The notes under the pieces: model-generated | Database searches by the model: none | Seen by the model: only the letters and a program-made list of their open reading frames with translations | Told to the model about the DNA's origin: nothing | In this document: piece by piece, positions 42,771 through 55,129 of the stretch | Numbering within the stretch: the stretch's first letter is position 1 | How the letters are laid out: each line of letters starts with the position of its first letter | Made by a program: the position numbers and the translations under genes | Assembly: GCA_020912385.1 (NCBI GenBank) | Contig: CP087217.1 | Coordinates: forward strand, 372,001 to 436,000 | Length of the DNA stretch: 64,000 nucleotides | DNA from: Neofusicoccum parvum | Lineage: Eukaryota > Ascomycota > Dothideomycetes > Botryosphaeriales > Botryosphaeriaceae | Direction of reading: 5' to 3'

Positions 42771-43513
42771 GGTGCGTGCGCTGTTGGGCACCTTGAATAA
42801 GGCTTGTAGGCTCGTTCAGAATGGCTCAGTCGCGAAGAAGGACGCGTCCGCACGGATTTCGTTCATTCAAGCCAGACAACTCTATATATCTTCAGAGGCA
42901 GTTGAAGCATTCGTCCGGATAAGAAAGTGCAGTGGAAAATGGCCCAAATCCACCGGAAATGCTTCAGCTACGCGCCGCGCTTCTCGGATCTCTTGGCCCG
43001 CTCTGGCGGTTCGGCTGCCGAGAAGGCGGGCGGCGTGGGACCGCGGGTATGCGTGCTCTCGTGGTTGCAACATGGTTGTTGGCGCGTCCGTGGCCGCGAA
43101 CAAGGGAACCAGGGGAGGCCCCAGAATAGCGCGTGGTGGATCAGCGTTTCCCCGATTGGCCGACGGGGAGCTGCCCGGCCGTTCCCAGCCCAGCCCTCTT
43201 CGCCACAGTGACGGCAGCTGGAAAAAAGAGGCCCACCGCTTCGCCCAAGGCTCTCTCACCTGCACGCTCTCCTCTCTGCACCTACGTGTTCCCGGCCGCT
43301 GCCCCTTCCACGGCCCTTTTCCTTCCCCAAAAGTTGCTGCTTCACGTCCCAAGCGTCGACGCCGCAGACGCGCAGCCCTACGCCGGTCCTTTATCGCCTC
43401 GATAGCGCCGCCGCCCTGCCCCGCTACTGACGTCCTCCCGACTCACGAAAAATCTTACCGCTGATACCCAACCTCGACCTCCACCACCCTCTTTCCCACC
43501 CCACACAGTCAAC
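42771..43513. other. Intergenic, promoter of ARB1
   Basis: About 0.74 kb with hairpin repeat copy B at 42901-42967. The 43340-43513 part is C-rich and is probably the ARB1 leader. No gene seen. Confidence 0.45.
42901..42967. repeat. Hairpin repeat, copy B
   Basis: Left arm 42901-42920 reads GTTGAAGCATTCGTCCGGAT. Right arm 42948-42967 reads ATCCACCGGAAATGCTTCAG and pairs with it imperfectly. Loop about 27 nt. Confidence 0.6.
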
Positions 43514-45450
43514 ATGGTGTCCGCTTCCAAGGCTGCCCGCGACGCCAAGCGCGTTGCCGATGGCAAGGCCCCCAAGAAGACGCTCAAGGAGAGGAAGGCA
43601 GAGAAGGAGGCTGCCAAGTCGGGCGAGTCCGTCGACGAGGCCTCGAAGAAGCTTGAGCAGCTCGCTCTGCAGAAGGACGACGAAGGTCTTTCTGACCGCG
43701 TCACCACTGGTGTGCTGGCCTCGCTGGCCGCCAGCCGCGACGTCAAGATCACCTCGGCGTCGCTGGTGTTCCACGGCAAGGTCCTCTTCAACGACACCAC
43801 CATCGAGGTCAACTACGGCCGCCGCTACGGTCTTCTCGGTGAGAACGGCTGCGGAAAGTCGACCCTGCTCAAGGCCATCGCCGCCCGTGAATTCCCCTTC
43901 CCTGAGCACATCGACATTTACCTGCTCAACGAGGGTGCACCCAAGACCGACGTTGGTGCGCTTGACTGGGTCGTCGGCGAGGCTCAAGCCGCGCTGGCCC
44001 GTCTTGAGAAACGCGCTGAGGAGATTCTCGAGGAGAATGGCCCGGAGGACCCTATTCTGGAGGAGCTCTACGAGGTTTGCCGCCTGAACCCATCGGCATT
44101 AGACAAGAAGCTAACAGTGTTTCGCAGCGTATGGAGGAAATGGACCCTAGCACCTTCTCCACCCGTGCCTCTCTGATTCTGACTGGTCTCGGCTTCAACA
44201 AGACAACGATCCACAAGAAGACCAAGGACATGTCCGGTGGTTGGAGAATGCGTGTTGCCCTCGGCAAGGCTCTGTTCGTCAAGCCGTCGCTGCTTCTGCT
44301 GGACGACCCCACCGCCCATTTGGATCTGGAGGCCTGCGTGTGGCTGGAGGAGTACCTCAAGAAGTGGGATCGCACACTTTTCCTTGTCTCCCACTCCATG
44401 GACTTCTTGAACGGTGTCTGCACGAACATGATCGACATGCGCCTGAAGACGCTCATTTACTACGGTGGTAACTACGACTCCTACATCAAGACCAGGACGG
44501 AGAACGAGACCAACCAGATGAAGGCCTACGAGAAGCAGCAGGAGGAGATCAAGCATATCAAGAAGTTCATCGCCTCTGCCGGTACCTACGCCAACTTGGT
44601 CAGGCAGGCCAAGTCCAGGCAGAAGATCCTCGACAAGATGGAAGCCGACGGCTTTATCGAGAAGGTCGTCGAGGACCGCGTCTTCACCTTCCGCTTCGCC
44701 GACGTCGAGAAGCTCCCCCCGCCTGTCCTGTCGCTGGATGATGTCACGTTCAGCTACTCAGGCGAGGCCAAGGACAACCTCTATGAGAACCTCGACTTCG
44801 GTGTTGACATGGACTCCCGTACGGCGCTGGTTGGACCTAACGGTGTTGGCAAGTCTACTCTGCTGCGCATTTTCACTGGCGCCCTTTCTCCCACCAAGGG
44901 TTCCGTCTCTCGCCACACCCATCTGAAGCTTGGAATGTACAGCCAGCACTCCGCTGAGCAGCTCGACCTCACCAAGTCTTCTCTTGACTTTGTCCGCGAC
45001 AAGTTCCCTCACATCTCCCAGGACTACCAGTACTGGAGACAGCAGCTGGGTCGCTATGGTTTGACCGGTGAGGCTCAGACTGCGCTCATGGGAACTCTTT
45101 CCGAGGGCCAGAAGAGCAGAATCGTCTTCGCTCTGCTTGCCATCGAGGGCCCCAACATGCTTCTGCTGGACGAGCCCACCAACGGTCTCGACATCCCCAC
45201 CATCGACAGTTTGGCAGATGCCATCAACTCCTTTACCGGTGGTGTCGTCGTCGTCTCTCACGACTTCAGGTAAGCAATACTTCACCCTCAGGCGTACTCT
45301 ACAATATGCTAATAGAACATTAGACTGCTTGACAAGATCGCCAAGGATATCATGGTCTGCGAGAACAAGACTGTCCGCCGGTGGGACGGTTCCATTGGCG
45401 AGTACAAGAACCACCTCAGGAAGAAGATGTTGGCGGCCGGTGCCGTCTAA
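43514..45450 (+). CDS. ARB1: ABCF-type ATPase, ribosome biogenesis factor ARB1
   Basis: Exons 43514-44074, 44128-45269 and 45324-45450 give 609 residues. There are two soluble ABC domains and no membrane segments. Domain 1 has Walker [10 protein letters not shown], signature [15 protein letters not shown] and Walker [13 protein letters not shown]. Domain 2 has [20 protein letters not shown] and [11 protein letters not shown]. The N-terminal basic extension ([26 protein letters not shown]) and [19 protein letters not shown] match yeast Arb1/ABCF2. The first intron joins ELYE to [14 protein letters not shown], as in homologs. The family shuttles between nucleus and cytoplasm and works in 40S and 60S maturation and ribosome-associated quality control. 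Confidence 0.97.
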
Positions 45451-45929
45451 GCGTTTTTTTCCCTCACTCTGCCTTCTAATAACCCATAGGAGAAGAAGTA
45501 AAAAATGGGGTTATGGGAGGCTTTTCCTGGGCTTTGATGACATCACAAAAAAGCCCGTTCGTGGCTACGAAAGCATGAAGAGGTCGGCAAGCAACAAGCA
45601 TTGCTGGCGTTGTGTACACGGGAAATGTGCAGTTTCTGGGTAAAAGAGATGATGCCGCCCGGCGCCGGCTTTCTTCCTTAACGGCTTTTGATATCCGCGT
45701 AAAAGCAGCCAAGGGTTGGCTGCAGTAAGTTTATTGCTTGCAGAAGGGGGCTTTTTTGGAATAGACCGTGGGAGTTCTTCAAACATTAGATTGCATGCTT
45801 TACTTTCTGTCATCGATAATGAGAATCGAGAACGGACATTCTTATAGTCTTATCCTCTGCCCGCTCCGGGCTTGTGCGCTCTGCAATGCTGCCAAAGCAG
45901 ATCGAAGTGATTTTATTCAGATGCCACGG

Positions 45930-45953
45930 CCATCCGTTTAGATGCTTCAACTA
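45930..45953. repeat. Hairpin repeat, half copy D
   Basis: CCATCCGTTTAGATGCTTCAACTA matches the right arm of copies A and C; the left arm (about 45903-45924) is too diverged to be sure. Confidence 0.35.
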
Positions 45954-48143
45954 TCGTGTAGGCACCCTGCTTACTTTGTCTGTATGTGTTCTGTTGGCTG
46001 GGAAACTTCTCTCTATACCGCCATTTCTTTTGCAACCCACTGTGCTGTAATCTTCTATCCTTTCATTTTGTTTCCCAGCCGCGCTGCCCCACACTGGTCG
46101 CTTACGTTGGGCTGCTACCATAGACAGTTGTTTCTTCCTTCAGGTCAAATATAGATGAGATCTCGATCTCCTCGTATGATTACCATGAACATTGGATGCC
46201 TTGATAGGGTATCAACGACAACGCAGTATACACAACGCGTAAACGGTCCTTCTTCTAACGGTCCTTTTCCCTCTCAACATCACCGTGCCAACGACGCAAA
46301 GATTGGGGGGTGAGTGAAATGAGAGTAGGAGAAATTTTCGACTCGACACGCGGACACCCGCGCACACGCGCCAGACGCGCGACGCCTACCGAGCTGCTGT
46401 ACAGATCACCGCCATGGTCCTTTTTTCGTCTCCCGCGCTCCGCGCGAGAGAACCAGAGCGCCGTGACCACGAGCCTCCGATGTCATTCTGTCGGTCTGCG
46501 AGAGAGAGAAAATATGTTACGCGTTTCACCGACTCCAGACTAGACGGTAGAGCATGATCGTCCTGGCGGAACGCGGTGCTACGGGAAGTCCGAGGGTCTG
46601 GATCTAGGAGACCCTGTGGCGGGTTTGGGCGGACGTCTCGTGGCTGCTTTCCCTGTCTCTGGGTCTCTCTTCTCCATCAACGGTGAAGCTGGGAAGGGAA
46701 ACGCTGGACGCTAAGGCAGTCCTCGTGGTCCTATCATTGGTCTCACTTTTGGGGATTTTAATTTTTTTGGGCTTCTTTCCTTGCCCGTACGGCTTCACCG
46801 CTGCTTGAGCTCGTTTGGATGGCGCCGGAGCGGACTTGCGGAGGATGGGAAGCGGTAGTGGCGAGACCCTGCGTTTGGGATGGGTGTTCCTGTTAAGTGA
46901 GGCTAACTAACGAACGGTGGCTGCTATCGTCGATTTGAGATCGCGGCTAGGCAGCGCGCACCAGCGACTATGTGGCCCCAACCCAAAAGCCGCGAGCACG
47001 CGCGCCGGTGCCGGGTAAGTGCGTGAAAGCAAGATTGCCGCCAGTGTGGCGTTTGGGGAGTGGCGCGTCGGGTCGCGGTCTCGAAGCTTTTGCATCTTTA
47101 CCCGTAATTCCAGCTCTGCATCTTTTTTTTTTTTTAATTCCTTACCTCTCTGCGCCGGTGCTCGTGGTTTTCTCGTAGGCATGGCTAACTGGAGCTAATG
47201 CGGTGCAGTTTTGAGGTGATCATGCGGCGGATGATCTACCTGCTCATGAGTACTCTCCGGACCGGTTCGCCGTCAACGTGTCAACGCGCGGATTTCATCG
47301 GGAGCCCGGTGGTTTGATGGGAATGGAAAAGGACGAGAAGAAAAAAGGAGCCGTGCCAGCGCATGGGCGATGGGACGCGGTAGAACGCGTCGCGTCCAGT
47401 CAATTTCGCGATTTCACCCGCGATCGAGAGGAGATCGAGAGATCGGGCGCGAGAATGGGAATCGGGAGACTTTTTTAAAATTGGGCGGCCAGAGAAGACG
47501 GTGAAGGGAAGGAAATAGGAGGTGTTCTAGAAGATGTGCATTGACAACGGCTATTGCGATGCGATACGACGTGGTGGTTTGAGATTTGTTCTGGAAGATT
47601 GATGGACGCGATGGAAGGGCCCTCTTGCGGTGTTCACGCTTGCGGATATGAGCTTGAATTTTCTTTGACCGCCCCGGATACGAACGGCTACGAGCAATCT
47701 TCTTACCCGTTTGGTCTAGGACGTGTGCATGAACGTGTGGAAGACGGTCCGGGTGGTGTTCTGGTTCGTTGGTGTCCCCTGCGCAGCTGTCTGCCTTCCC
47801 GCGCGCTTAGGTGCTCTTTTTGCCGACCGCCATTGCGCCAGTTGCGTCAGTGGCTTCGGCACTGCATGCGCAGCTCATTACAACCCCGTGTCTATTGGTA
47901 TACAAGCCTTGAGACGCGTGAGCATGGTGGAACTTCGTGGCCTGGGGCGATTGGAGGCGTTTGGATGTTTTGCTTAGTCAAAGAGAAAGCAGTTCGAAGC
48001 TTTGCGAGCTACACAGTGCTTGTACATGAGCATTATTGGTGCGAGCAGCCAATAGGAAGGTGTATACCGATACAGTTATTTTGAATTGCAGTTTTTCTGC
48101 AAACGAGTGGAGCGCGTAGAGCGAAGCACAACTGGATGGGGAT

Positions 48144-48213
48144 CTGAGGTATTCGTCCGGAGGCAATAGTACCACAGAGTGGGTGCCAATGCCATCCGGA
48201 GAGATGCTTCAAC
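48144..48213. repeat. Hairpin repeat, copy C
   Basis: Left arm 48144-48164 (CTGAGGTATTCGTCCGGAGGC) and right arm 48191-48213 (GCCATCCGGAGAGATGCTTCAAC) are imperfect inverse complements, with a 26-nt loop. They share the GAAGCAT...TCCGGA core with copies A and B. Confidence 0.6.
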
Positions 48214-50254
48214 TCCTCGCAGTGAAGTATGGCTTTGTGTCAAGACTCTGCTCTTCTTCACGGTTGGACACCATTGATACGTGTGGGGCGTTACTAAAGT
48301 GAGGACGGGCAGAGAGTGGGGCGCGCAGTCAAAAATTACCGTATTGACAGGCGACGGAGAACCAATCTACACGGACGCGCTGTTTCACTCCGGCGGCTAC
48401 GGCTGGAGAAGCGGAGAGCCCTTGCGCACATCGAATTGCCGTGAAAGTGGAGGAGCGCCTCCGTGCCCTTCACCACGCGCAACACAGACCGGCGCGGAAT
48501 CGTCATGGAGATGTTCGCACTGCCACCGGCTCCATCGGCTCTGGGCGTGTAGTTCGCAGCTGAGCGAACCCCGGTCGGCACTCCACTCCCGCAGAGTCGG
48601 AAGTCACTGAGCCGGATGGTCGAGGAAAAGCGGACCCGGCCGGCAGCGCAAAGCGTGGGACCCAACACAGCTTGCGCGTGGGCGGGAGGGCGAGAGGGCG
48701 AACGGCACCGTTCTCAGCTTCTGCGACAATCCAACAGTCCAGGCAGCCTTGGCAGACATCACACGGCGCAGCAGAGCACTTCTTTCGACTGGACTGACTC
48801 GCTCCAACGACCCCAAAAGCTCACCATCTCGGTCTCATGACGAGGCACGGTTGCCCGTTCGGGCAGCGAGGTAGCCCCCAGTGGATCCGTGTCTCGGAGG
48901 CAGCCGTGTGCCTGGCGCAGGCTGACAGGGCTGGCCGTCTGGCACCGCACCGACAGTTCTGCGTCCGACATGAGCATTGCTATCTTTTCCCAGAGCGTTG
49001 CGGGTGGGTACGCCGCTGTGAAGCGCTGGAGATCGCCCGATCAGCTGGCGAGCCCGCGCGGATCTGCGGATGCGCGAGAAGGAGACGCGACGCGCCGGAC
49101 TCTTTGCACGGCAGCGGTGCCAGCAGCCCAGTGTGACACGCCGGGCGGCGGTCGACTGGCGCTCTGCCGCTTGGTTGCGGGGAGAGCGAGGAGGCGCGGC
49201 GTCGACGTTTCAGCATCGCATCCATGCAATGCCAACGGCTCTGGCTCCTGCCATGCGCGGCGTGCGCTCTGCGTTCGCGCCGTTCTCGCGTGGTGCACGC
49301 GCCGGTAACGCGACGACACGGCCTGTGGCTTAATCGTCGATGGCTGCGCGCTGCTGGCCAGCAGGGCCTCATCCAGCCCTGCGCAGGCCGGCAAAGCGTT
49401 GGCGCCCAGCCCGGCCGGCAGTGAGCTATTACGAGGGTGTCCTGTATGTCGCGAGTGGCCTGAGCCGAGCTGAGAGGCACGATGCCGCCCTTGCAGCGTC
49501 ATTGTGAGGCGCTAGGGCGCCCCATTGGCTGTGCGCCCGGCCTGGCTAGCGGTACAGCTCAGCAAGTCAGAACTAGCGTGTGCGGGAGCGAGCAAGTGGG
49601 GACGATTGGGCGATGTGACCGCCGTGACCAAGGCTATCAGCGACCTGCGACAGGCCTGCCCTAAGAGTCGCCGCCCGCGCTGCATGAGTGCCAACATCCC
49701 GCTGCAGTAATCCGTTTACACCTCCTCCTCCCGCCCGCGCGCGCTCTCCCCAACGCCCGTCCAAGCTCCCAATTTCCAGCTGCGAGCCCCCCTCGCGCAG
49801 CACCCATCCCTTGCGCTGCTCCGCACGCTCGCCGAGAAGCACCCGTCTTTGTGCACGCACGCTGCGCCCATTCACTGCCCGCCCGAGCGTGTCTTGGCGC
49901 CTCCCCCAAGCGAAAGATCTCCAAGCCGCCGCGCAGCTCGTGAGACGCCCTCCCTTGATTCTCTGAAGAATCCACCGTGCTCATCGCAGCCGCACGCCTT
50001 CTAGATCGCCTCCGACGACCTCCAAGACCGTCTTTCGACCACCTTGCCGACTGCGCGCTGTGTTCCCACCATCTCCACTTCAACGCCGCTCTCCCGCCGC
50101 TATCCGTATCGCAATCAGACGCTCCGCCCCCAGCGCACTCAGCCTCGCCCATCCCGACCACCAGGCTCCAACACCCGGTTTTCTCGCGTTTTCACGCGTC
50201 ACAAGCTCCGTTGAGCTGCCCGCACCCGTTATTTCCGCCTCCCACACGCCCGCC

Positions 50255-52453
50255 ATGGCTGCGACGCGTCGACAACAGGCGCCGCTGCAGATTTTCCAGG
50301 ATCCCGTCACCTCGTTTGACCACCACGAAGTCGCCGAAGCCGAAGCAGCCCTCCTCTCAGCCCTCGGACCAGTGACCGACGTGTCGTCAAGTCACCACAC
50401 GCTTCTCAATCCCACTCACTCGGAGGGTAGTGCACAGTCGCCGCGCAAGGCGGGGGGACAGTCCAGCTCACCCGCCCCGCACGCCCTCGCCGAGAGCAAC
50501 CTCAACTCCATATCCATCCCACCCCCGCGACGCCACGACTTCAATACCGACTCACCATTAAAAAAGAAGGCCTCGCAACCGAACCTGCGCTCGTCAAAGT
50601 CGCAGAACGCCCTCTTCACCACCTTCCATTCGACCGGCGCCATGGACAAGGAGAACGACTACGCCGCGATATATGGCAACAGCTTCCCTCAATACTCAGA
50701 TCCCATCTACCACAAGGGTGCGGCAAAGCGCCAGTTGATGGACGCGGCACCGCTGCGCGACCGGAACGCGAAGAAGACGAAGCCCCAGGACGAGGACCAG
50801 CAGAAGCCCATCCCCGCACCAGGCGAGATGCCACATATCGAGGACGACGGCACAAAGCCGGCATACAGCTACGCCACCCTCATCGGCATGGCAATCTTGC
50901 GTGCACCACAAAGGCGACTCACTCTGGCACAGATCTACAAGTGGATCTCCGAGACATTCAGTTACTACCGGGCCGGTGAGACCGGATGGCAAAACAGCAT
51001 TCGGCACAACCTCAGCCTCAACAAGGCATTCATCAAGCAAGAGCGTCCCAAGGATGACCCTGGCAAGGGCAACTACTGGGCCATCGAACCGGGTTTCGAG
51101 CGCCAGTTCATGAAGGAGAAGCCCCGTCGCATGACCAATCCCGGCGACCCTGGCTTCCTACAGTCCTATCACGGCGATATTCTGAGACCATCAACAGCAC
51201 CGTCGTCGAGGCAACCCGCCGTGGGAGCGTTCCCACTCCAGTCCACTCCAATCGGCGAGAGTATTGACTCGAGCAAATTCCCGGATGAGACTGAACTGTC
51301 ATCTGACGCTACTATCCCTGCTTCTGATCCGGCGATCCACGATGGTCAGGATGCCAGCGGCAATGAACATGATATGCCGCCGCCTTCGTCACACGCCCTG
51401 CGTTCTTCACCGCCGCCTCCTGCTGAGATCCACTCGTCGCCCCCACCACCCATGTCTCGTTCTCAGCACGAAGGGACCCCTCCGCGCGCACCACGCTTCC
51501 CGTCCACGAGCCGGTCCGGTGGCCGGAAGCGCAAGTTCTCCACCCTTGGTGACAGTGGGTACTACTCCTCTATCGAGTCGTCAGCTGTCAAAGGACAGCA
51601 CCTGCTTGGCGCCATTCCCACATCCGAAGCTGATCTCGACCGGCCTGCGCACAAGCGCGGTCGCGCCGAGGAAGAAATCGCGCGGATGCGTGGGTCGTCG
51701 TACGACAGTCCCACGAAGAACCGTCCTCTCCTGAAGCAACCTAGCAACCCGTATCCGTCGTCGTCACCGTTCCGCCCCTTTCCAGTCGGTGACTTTGCAG
51801 CACCACTCACACCCTCTATCGTCTTCAAGAAACCTGCTAAGCCTCCTGCATCCATCTCGCCCAACACCAACCTTCGTAACCACCGCAACCGCATCCGTGA
51901 GCTGATTGGTTCTCCCGACAAGACTCTGGGTATCCTCACTGATGTGAACCCCTGGAGCCCCGCTTTCCAACTGCCTGACGAGGAGCACTTCAACCTCCTT
52001 GAAGATCACTTCAACGAGAACTTCGATGTGTTCAATGACAGCCCTCTGCAGCAGCCTCGCGGTTCGCCTGAGAAGCGTTCCGCCAAGCGCCCCTCCAGTG
52101 CTCGTGCCATGACCTCTTCAAGCATTCTCGCTGACATCACGGGCTCGCGCGCCAACATCGCGACGCCCGAGTCATCGAAGCAATGGCTCAAGCCGCCGTC
52201 GCACAAGAAGAGCCTGTCTGACTTCTTCGCTGGAAGGACGTCAGCAGCTCCCAGCCCTCTCAAGACTCCTGGCACATCCAAGGCCGATGACCTCTTTGGT
52301 ATCGACTTTCACTCCGATGATGGCGAGGAGCCTGGCTTGGGCTTTGACATCCTGCAGGGCTTCCAGAAGATCGGTGCCCGCCAGCAGCAGCTTGAGAGCC
52401 CGACCAAGAAGGCGAGACCTGGAATGGGGCGCAGCCACACGACCCTGCTTTGA
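50255..52453 (+). CDS. Forkhead (winged-helix) transcription factor
   Basis: Single exon, 732 residues, start chosen at GCCATGG. The forkhead domain spans about residues 200-290: KPAYSYATLIGMAILRAPQ, LAQIYKWISETFSYYR and the recognition helix WQNSIRHNLSLNKAFIK, closed by GKGNYWAIEPGFE. No FHA domain is visible, so it resembles the fission-yeast Sep1-like class more than Fkh1/2. The N-terminus has LQIFQDPVTSFD and Ser/Pro-rich sequence with SPLKKKA. The C-terminal half is disordered, with many SP sites, a KRKFSTLGDSGYYSS patch and GSPDKTLGIL. A cell-cycle/septation role is inferred from the family. The C-rich leader (49690-50254) is long. Confidence 0.94.
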   Translation: MAATRRQQAPLQIFQDPVTSFDHHEVAEAEAALLSALGPVTDVSSSHHTLLNPTHSEGSAQSPRKAGGQSSSPAPHALAESNLNSISIPPPRRHDFNTDSPLKKKASQPNLRSSKSQNALFTTFHSTGAMDKENDYAAIYGNSFPQYSDPIYHKGAAKRQLMDAAPLRDRNAKKTKPQDEDQQKPIPAPGEMPHIEDDGTKPAYSYATLIGMAILRAPQRRLTLAQIYKWISETFSYYRAGETGWQNSIRHNLSLNKAFIKQERPKDDPGKGNYWAIEPGFERQFMKEKPRRMTNPGDPGFLQSYHGDILRPSTAPSSRQPAVGAFPLQSTPIGESIDSSKFPDETELSSDATIPASDPAIHDGQDASGNEHDMPPPSSHALRSSPPPPAEIHSSPPPPMSRSQHEGTPPRAPRFPSTSRSGGRKRKFSTLGDSGYYSSIESSAVKGQHLLGAIPTSEADLDRPAHKRGRAEEEIARMRGSSYDSPTKNRPLLKQPSNPYPSSSPFRPFPVGDFAAPLTPSIVFKKPAKPPASISPNTNLRNHRNRIRELIGSPDKTLGILTDVNPWSPAFQLPDEEHFNLLEDHFNENFDVFNDSPLQQPRGSPEKRSAKRPSSARAMTSSSILADITGSRANIATPESSKQWLKPPSHKKSLSDFFAGRTSAAPSPLKTPGTSKADDLFGIDFHSDDGEEPGLGFDILQGFQKIGARQQQLESPTKKARPGMGRSHTTLL

Positions 52454-54173
52454 GCAAAGTCGGAAATAACTCGCTTGCTTTGCACTACACCTGCCATTAC
52501 CATCCTCTGAAAGGAGGGGACAACACCCGTTGTTTTGGCGTATCTCCTGCAGGCATTTGCAACCTTCGGATGAGAGCGGAACGAACACATGACGTGACGA
52601 ACCTCGTTCCGATTGACGACCGTTACGACCACACATGATACCCCACAATACTCACACCACGACCCCAATACTGGGGAAGTGAAGGTGACTGGAGCAATTT
52701 GGCTTAGGCGCACTTTTTGGACCGATCGGTTCGGATAGGATACACTCACGCAACTGCTTTGGACAGTAAAAGACTTGCCTCACGGCTGTTGGTCTTAAGT
52801 CCTAATCACCTTCTTCTCCTCTTCCCCTCTCGCTCTCGGCTCCGTGCCGAGGGCTTGAAGTCTATTCTCCTTAGGCGTTGTCTTGAGCTTCTTCATTACT
52901 TTCTCACTAGTGTCTTTTCGGCTATTGCGTTCTTCTTGTTGATTTTAGCCTGTCTTTTTACTGTCGGTCCTTACTACTAGCGGGAAACTGGAATCGGGAA
53001 CTTTCTGTTTTAGGTTATAGACAGGCGCGGACGGGTTTGGGCTACCTTGGAAAGGGGAAAACAACGGCGAAACGACTCGGATCTTAGGCTCGGCGCATCC
53101 CTGGGCAGGATCCTCGGTCTATTTGCTTAGCTTTTTCCTCCAGCTCATATGCATCTGGTCTGTCTGTATTAGATATCTTGAGGGATTGATATTTCTCTTT
53201 TCGAATTCTACAAATCGTCATTCGACTCTCCACTTGGACCCAACACATTGTCTGTTTGTCTTTCACCATTTGTCCCTTCGTCTGCTACCGCTTACTATGA
53301 TCGCTTCTTTCACTCTCTCGCTTTTGTCACGAAAGCGAAGGCCGGAAGAACGAGTGGTGAGCGAGATTGAATTCGGCTTCCGACTTCTGGGAGCTTAGCT
53401 CTCAACCCAAAAGTTTTTGACATTTTACGCTCTTTATTTTAGCTTCTTGCTTTTTTGTTTCTCTTGTGATTTTATTGAATTTAGGCGCATTCAGTGTAGG
53501 TAGTTTAGCAGGCTGTCTTAAAGCATTGTATACTGGACTGGGGATATGGATGACTTGATGTTTAAGGATTTGCTGTCACCTTTCAGGGTTGGTGTATGGA
53601 TAACAGAATATGGGCAATGGTTTGGGTTTTGAGCGAGTTTGTCTAGCGTTACTTGCTTGCTTTTCGATGTTGATAGTTTTAAATGCGAACATTATGTCTA
53701 TAAACATCACGTCTGCTTGCTTAGTGGTGATTGAGGGAGGACTTGCTGTTGGTGGGGGGGCCACTTTGAAATAAATATCCACCAAGAACCACGCCTGATT
53801 CACTCACGGACTAATCGACATTTGATTTTGACTAGAGTATGCCCTAGTGTGATGATAACATTGGGTATCATACTGTTCCTCTGTTCGAGGTTTATTTATC
53901 TGTGAACCCGATTGAAAGGGTAAAGTTTCCCCGATCCCTCCCATAAAAGATGTGTAACCCTCCAAAAACTCCGTGACGCATTCGCCTTGAGTAGTCCTTC
54001 AACGTTCCGATGCTTTCATGTAATCCGTCAAACACGCAATCGCACCAGTTTGCCTTCACGGCAGTTTTCTTCTTCTTCCCCCGCTCTCACGAGCCATCTA
54101 CTCCATCCACGCCGCGCTCCTCCTCAAGCCCTTCACGTCCTCCACGAAGCTTCTGTTCCGATCTGGTCCTCCC
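52454..54173. other. Intergenic between forkhead gene and BUD31
   Basis: About 1.7 kb of T-rich DNA on the plus strand, presumably the forkhead 3' UTR and the BUD31 3' end. Frames at 52717-52980 and 53123-53398 are hydrophobic artefacts of T-richness. Nothing recognised. Confidence 0.45.
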
Positions 54174-54697
54174 TTAATCGCTGCTAGCGCACCCAGCACA
54201 CCCACAGCTCACGCATTGGATGACGTGATCCTCCTTCAGCTGGTCGCGCGGCACGCGGCAGATGCAGGTGGAGTTGAAGTTGGTCTCCTTGGTCTGGATG
54301 CAGCGCAGGCAGCACAGGTTCTCGTAGCCCTGCTTCTTCCACTTGGCGATCAGGTTGGCGTCGGCCTTGCCGTTCTTCAGGCACCAGTCGTACAGCGCCC
54401 TGGAGATCTTCTCGTCGTTGTAGAGGTCCCAGATGTAGCGCGAGCCTGGTTGGCAGCGGAGCATGCGTTAGCCTGAGGGGTTGTGTTTTGGGCCGGGGTA
54501 TGGGGGAGGAGCGTACGCTTGTGCGTGATCTCGAAGATCGGCCATTGCATCTCCTGCCGCTTCTTGCCCTCGTGCGACGCGTTCAGCGCGTCTTTCATCG
54601 CGTTTTCGTACTCGAGCAGCGTGTCCTCGATGTCCTCGTAGCCCTCCGGCGGCGCCTTCTTGCGGCCGTAGCCTTTGCTGGTGCGAACGACGGGCAT
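54174..54697 (-). CDS. BUD31: Pre-mRNA splicing factor BUD31 (G10 family)
   Basis: Exons 54697-54517 and 54445-54174 give 150 residues; the 71-nt intron is GT...AG with GGCTAAC. Motifs in order: [91 protein letters not shown] and a Cys cluster [10 protein letters not shown]. Length and the zinc-binding cysteines are typical. It is a component of the spliceosome (NTC-related) and nuclear. Divergent from NDUFA6 with about 430 bp between. Confidence 0.97.
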
Positions 54698-55129
54698 GGC
54701 CGGTTTCTTGTGTCTTGGGGGGTCGGGTGGCGGGCGCAGGAGCTGAGAGCAGTGGGGTCGGCGGTGGTGGTCCGAGGAAAGTTTCGGGGCGTGAGAAAAA
54801 GGCAGAGAGGTTGTCGCGCGCAAATGAAGTGTTTTTTTTTTCTTGCGACAGTGTTAGCGGCTGGCAAGCTTCACAAGAAAGCCGTGTTGTGGTCGTTGTG
54901 AAAGCGACATAACTTACGTGGGGAAGCAAGAAGAGAGTCGGTGCGCGCGCGGAGCCCGTCGTCGATGATATATTCCTGCTGACGAGGGGCGGCGGCCCGC
55001 ACGTGACGCGACCGTACCTGCCCTTCCGGCGACAACCACTCCCGCCGGCCGACCAACGTCAGTTTGAGCGAGCGGGCTCCCGGCTTTCGAGATACACCAC
55101 CTCCTCTCTCCACTCTCCGCTCTGCCACC
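54698..55129. other. Shared promoter of BUD31 and NDUFA6
   Basis: 0.43 kb between two divergent start codons. A run of T (about 54831-54842) lies on the BUD31 side. No gene seen. Confidence 0.5.

Larger units (their letters stand above)
45451..50254. other. 4.8-kb stretch without a convincing gene
   Basis: The longest gap in the window. Frames up to 176 codons occur on both strands, but none has a recognisable motif and none chains across GT...AG introns. It contains hairpin repeat copies near 45930 and 48144, and a long C-rich tract from 49690 that is probably the forkhead gene leader. A lineage-specific gene, non-coding RNA or decayed gene could be hidden here. Confidence 0.45.

Noticed and set aside
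46907..47182. Minus-strand frame starting MPTRKPRAPAQRG with a possible intron
   Set aside because: The Lys run comes from a poly-T tract, and no continuation across GT...AG gave a sensible protein.
49041..49502. Long minus-strand frames before the forkhead gene
   Set aside because: Overlapping frames on both strands, Arg/Ala-rich, no motif.
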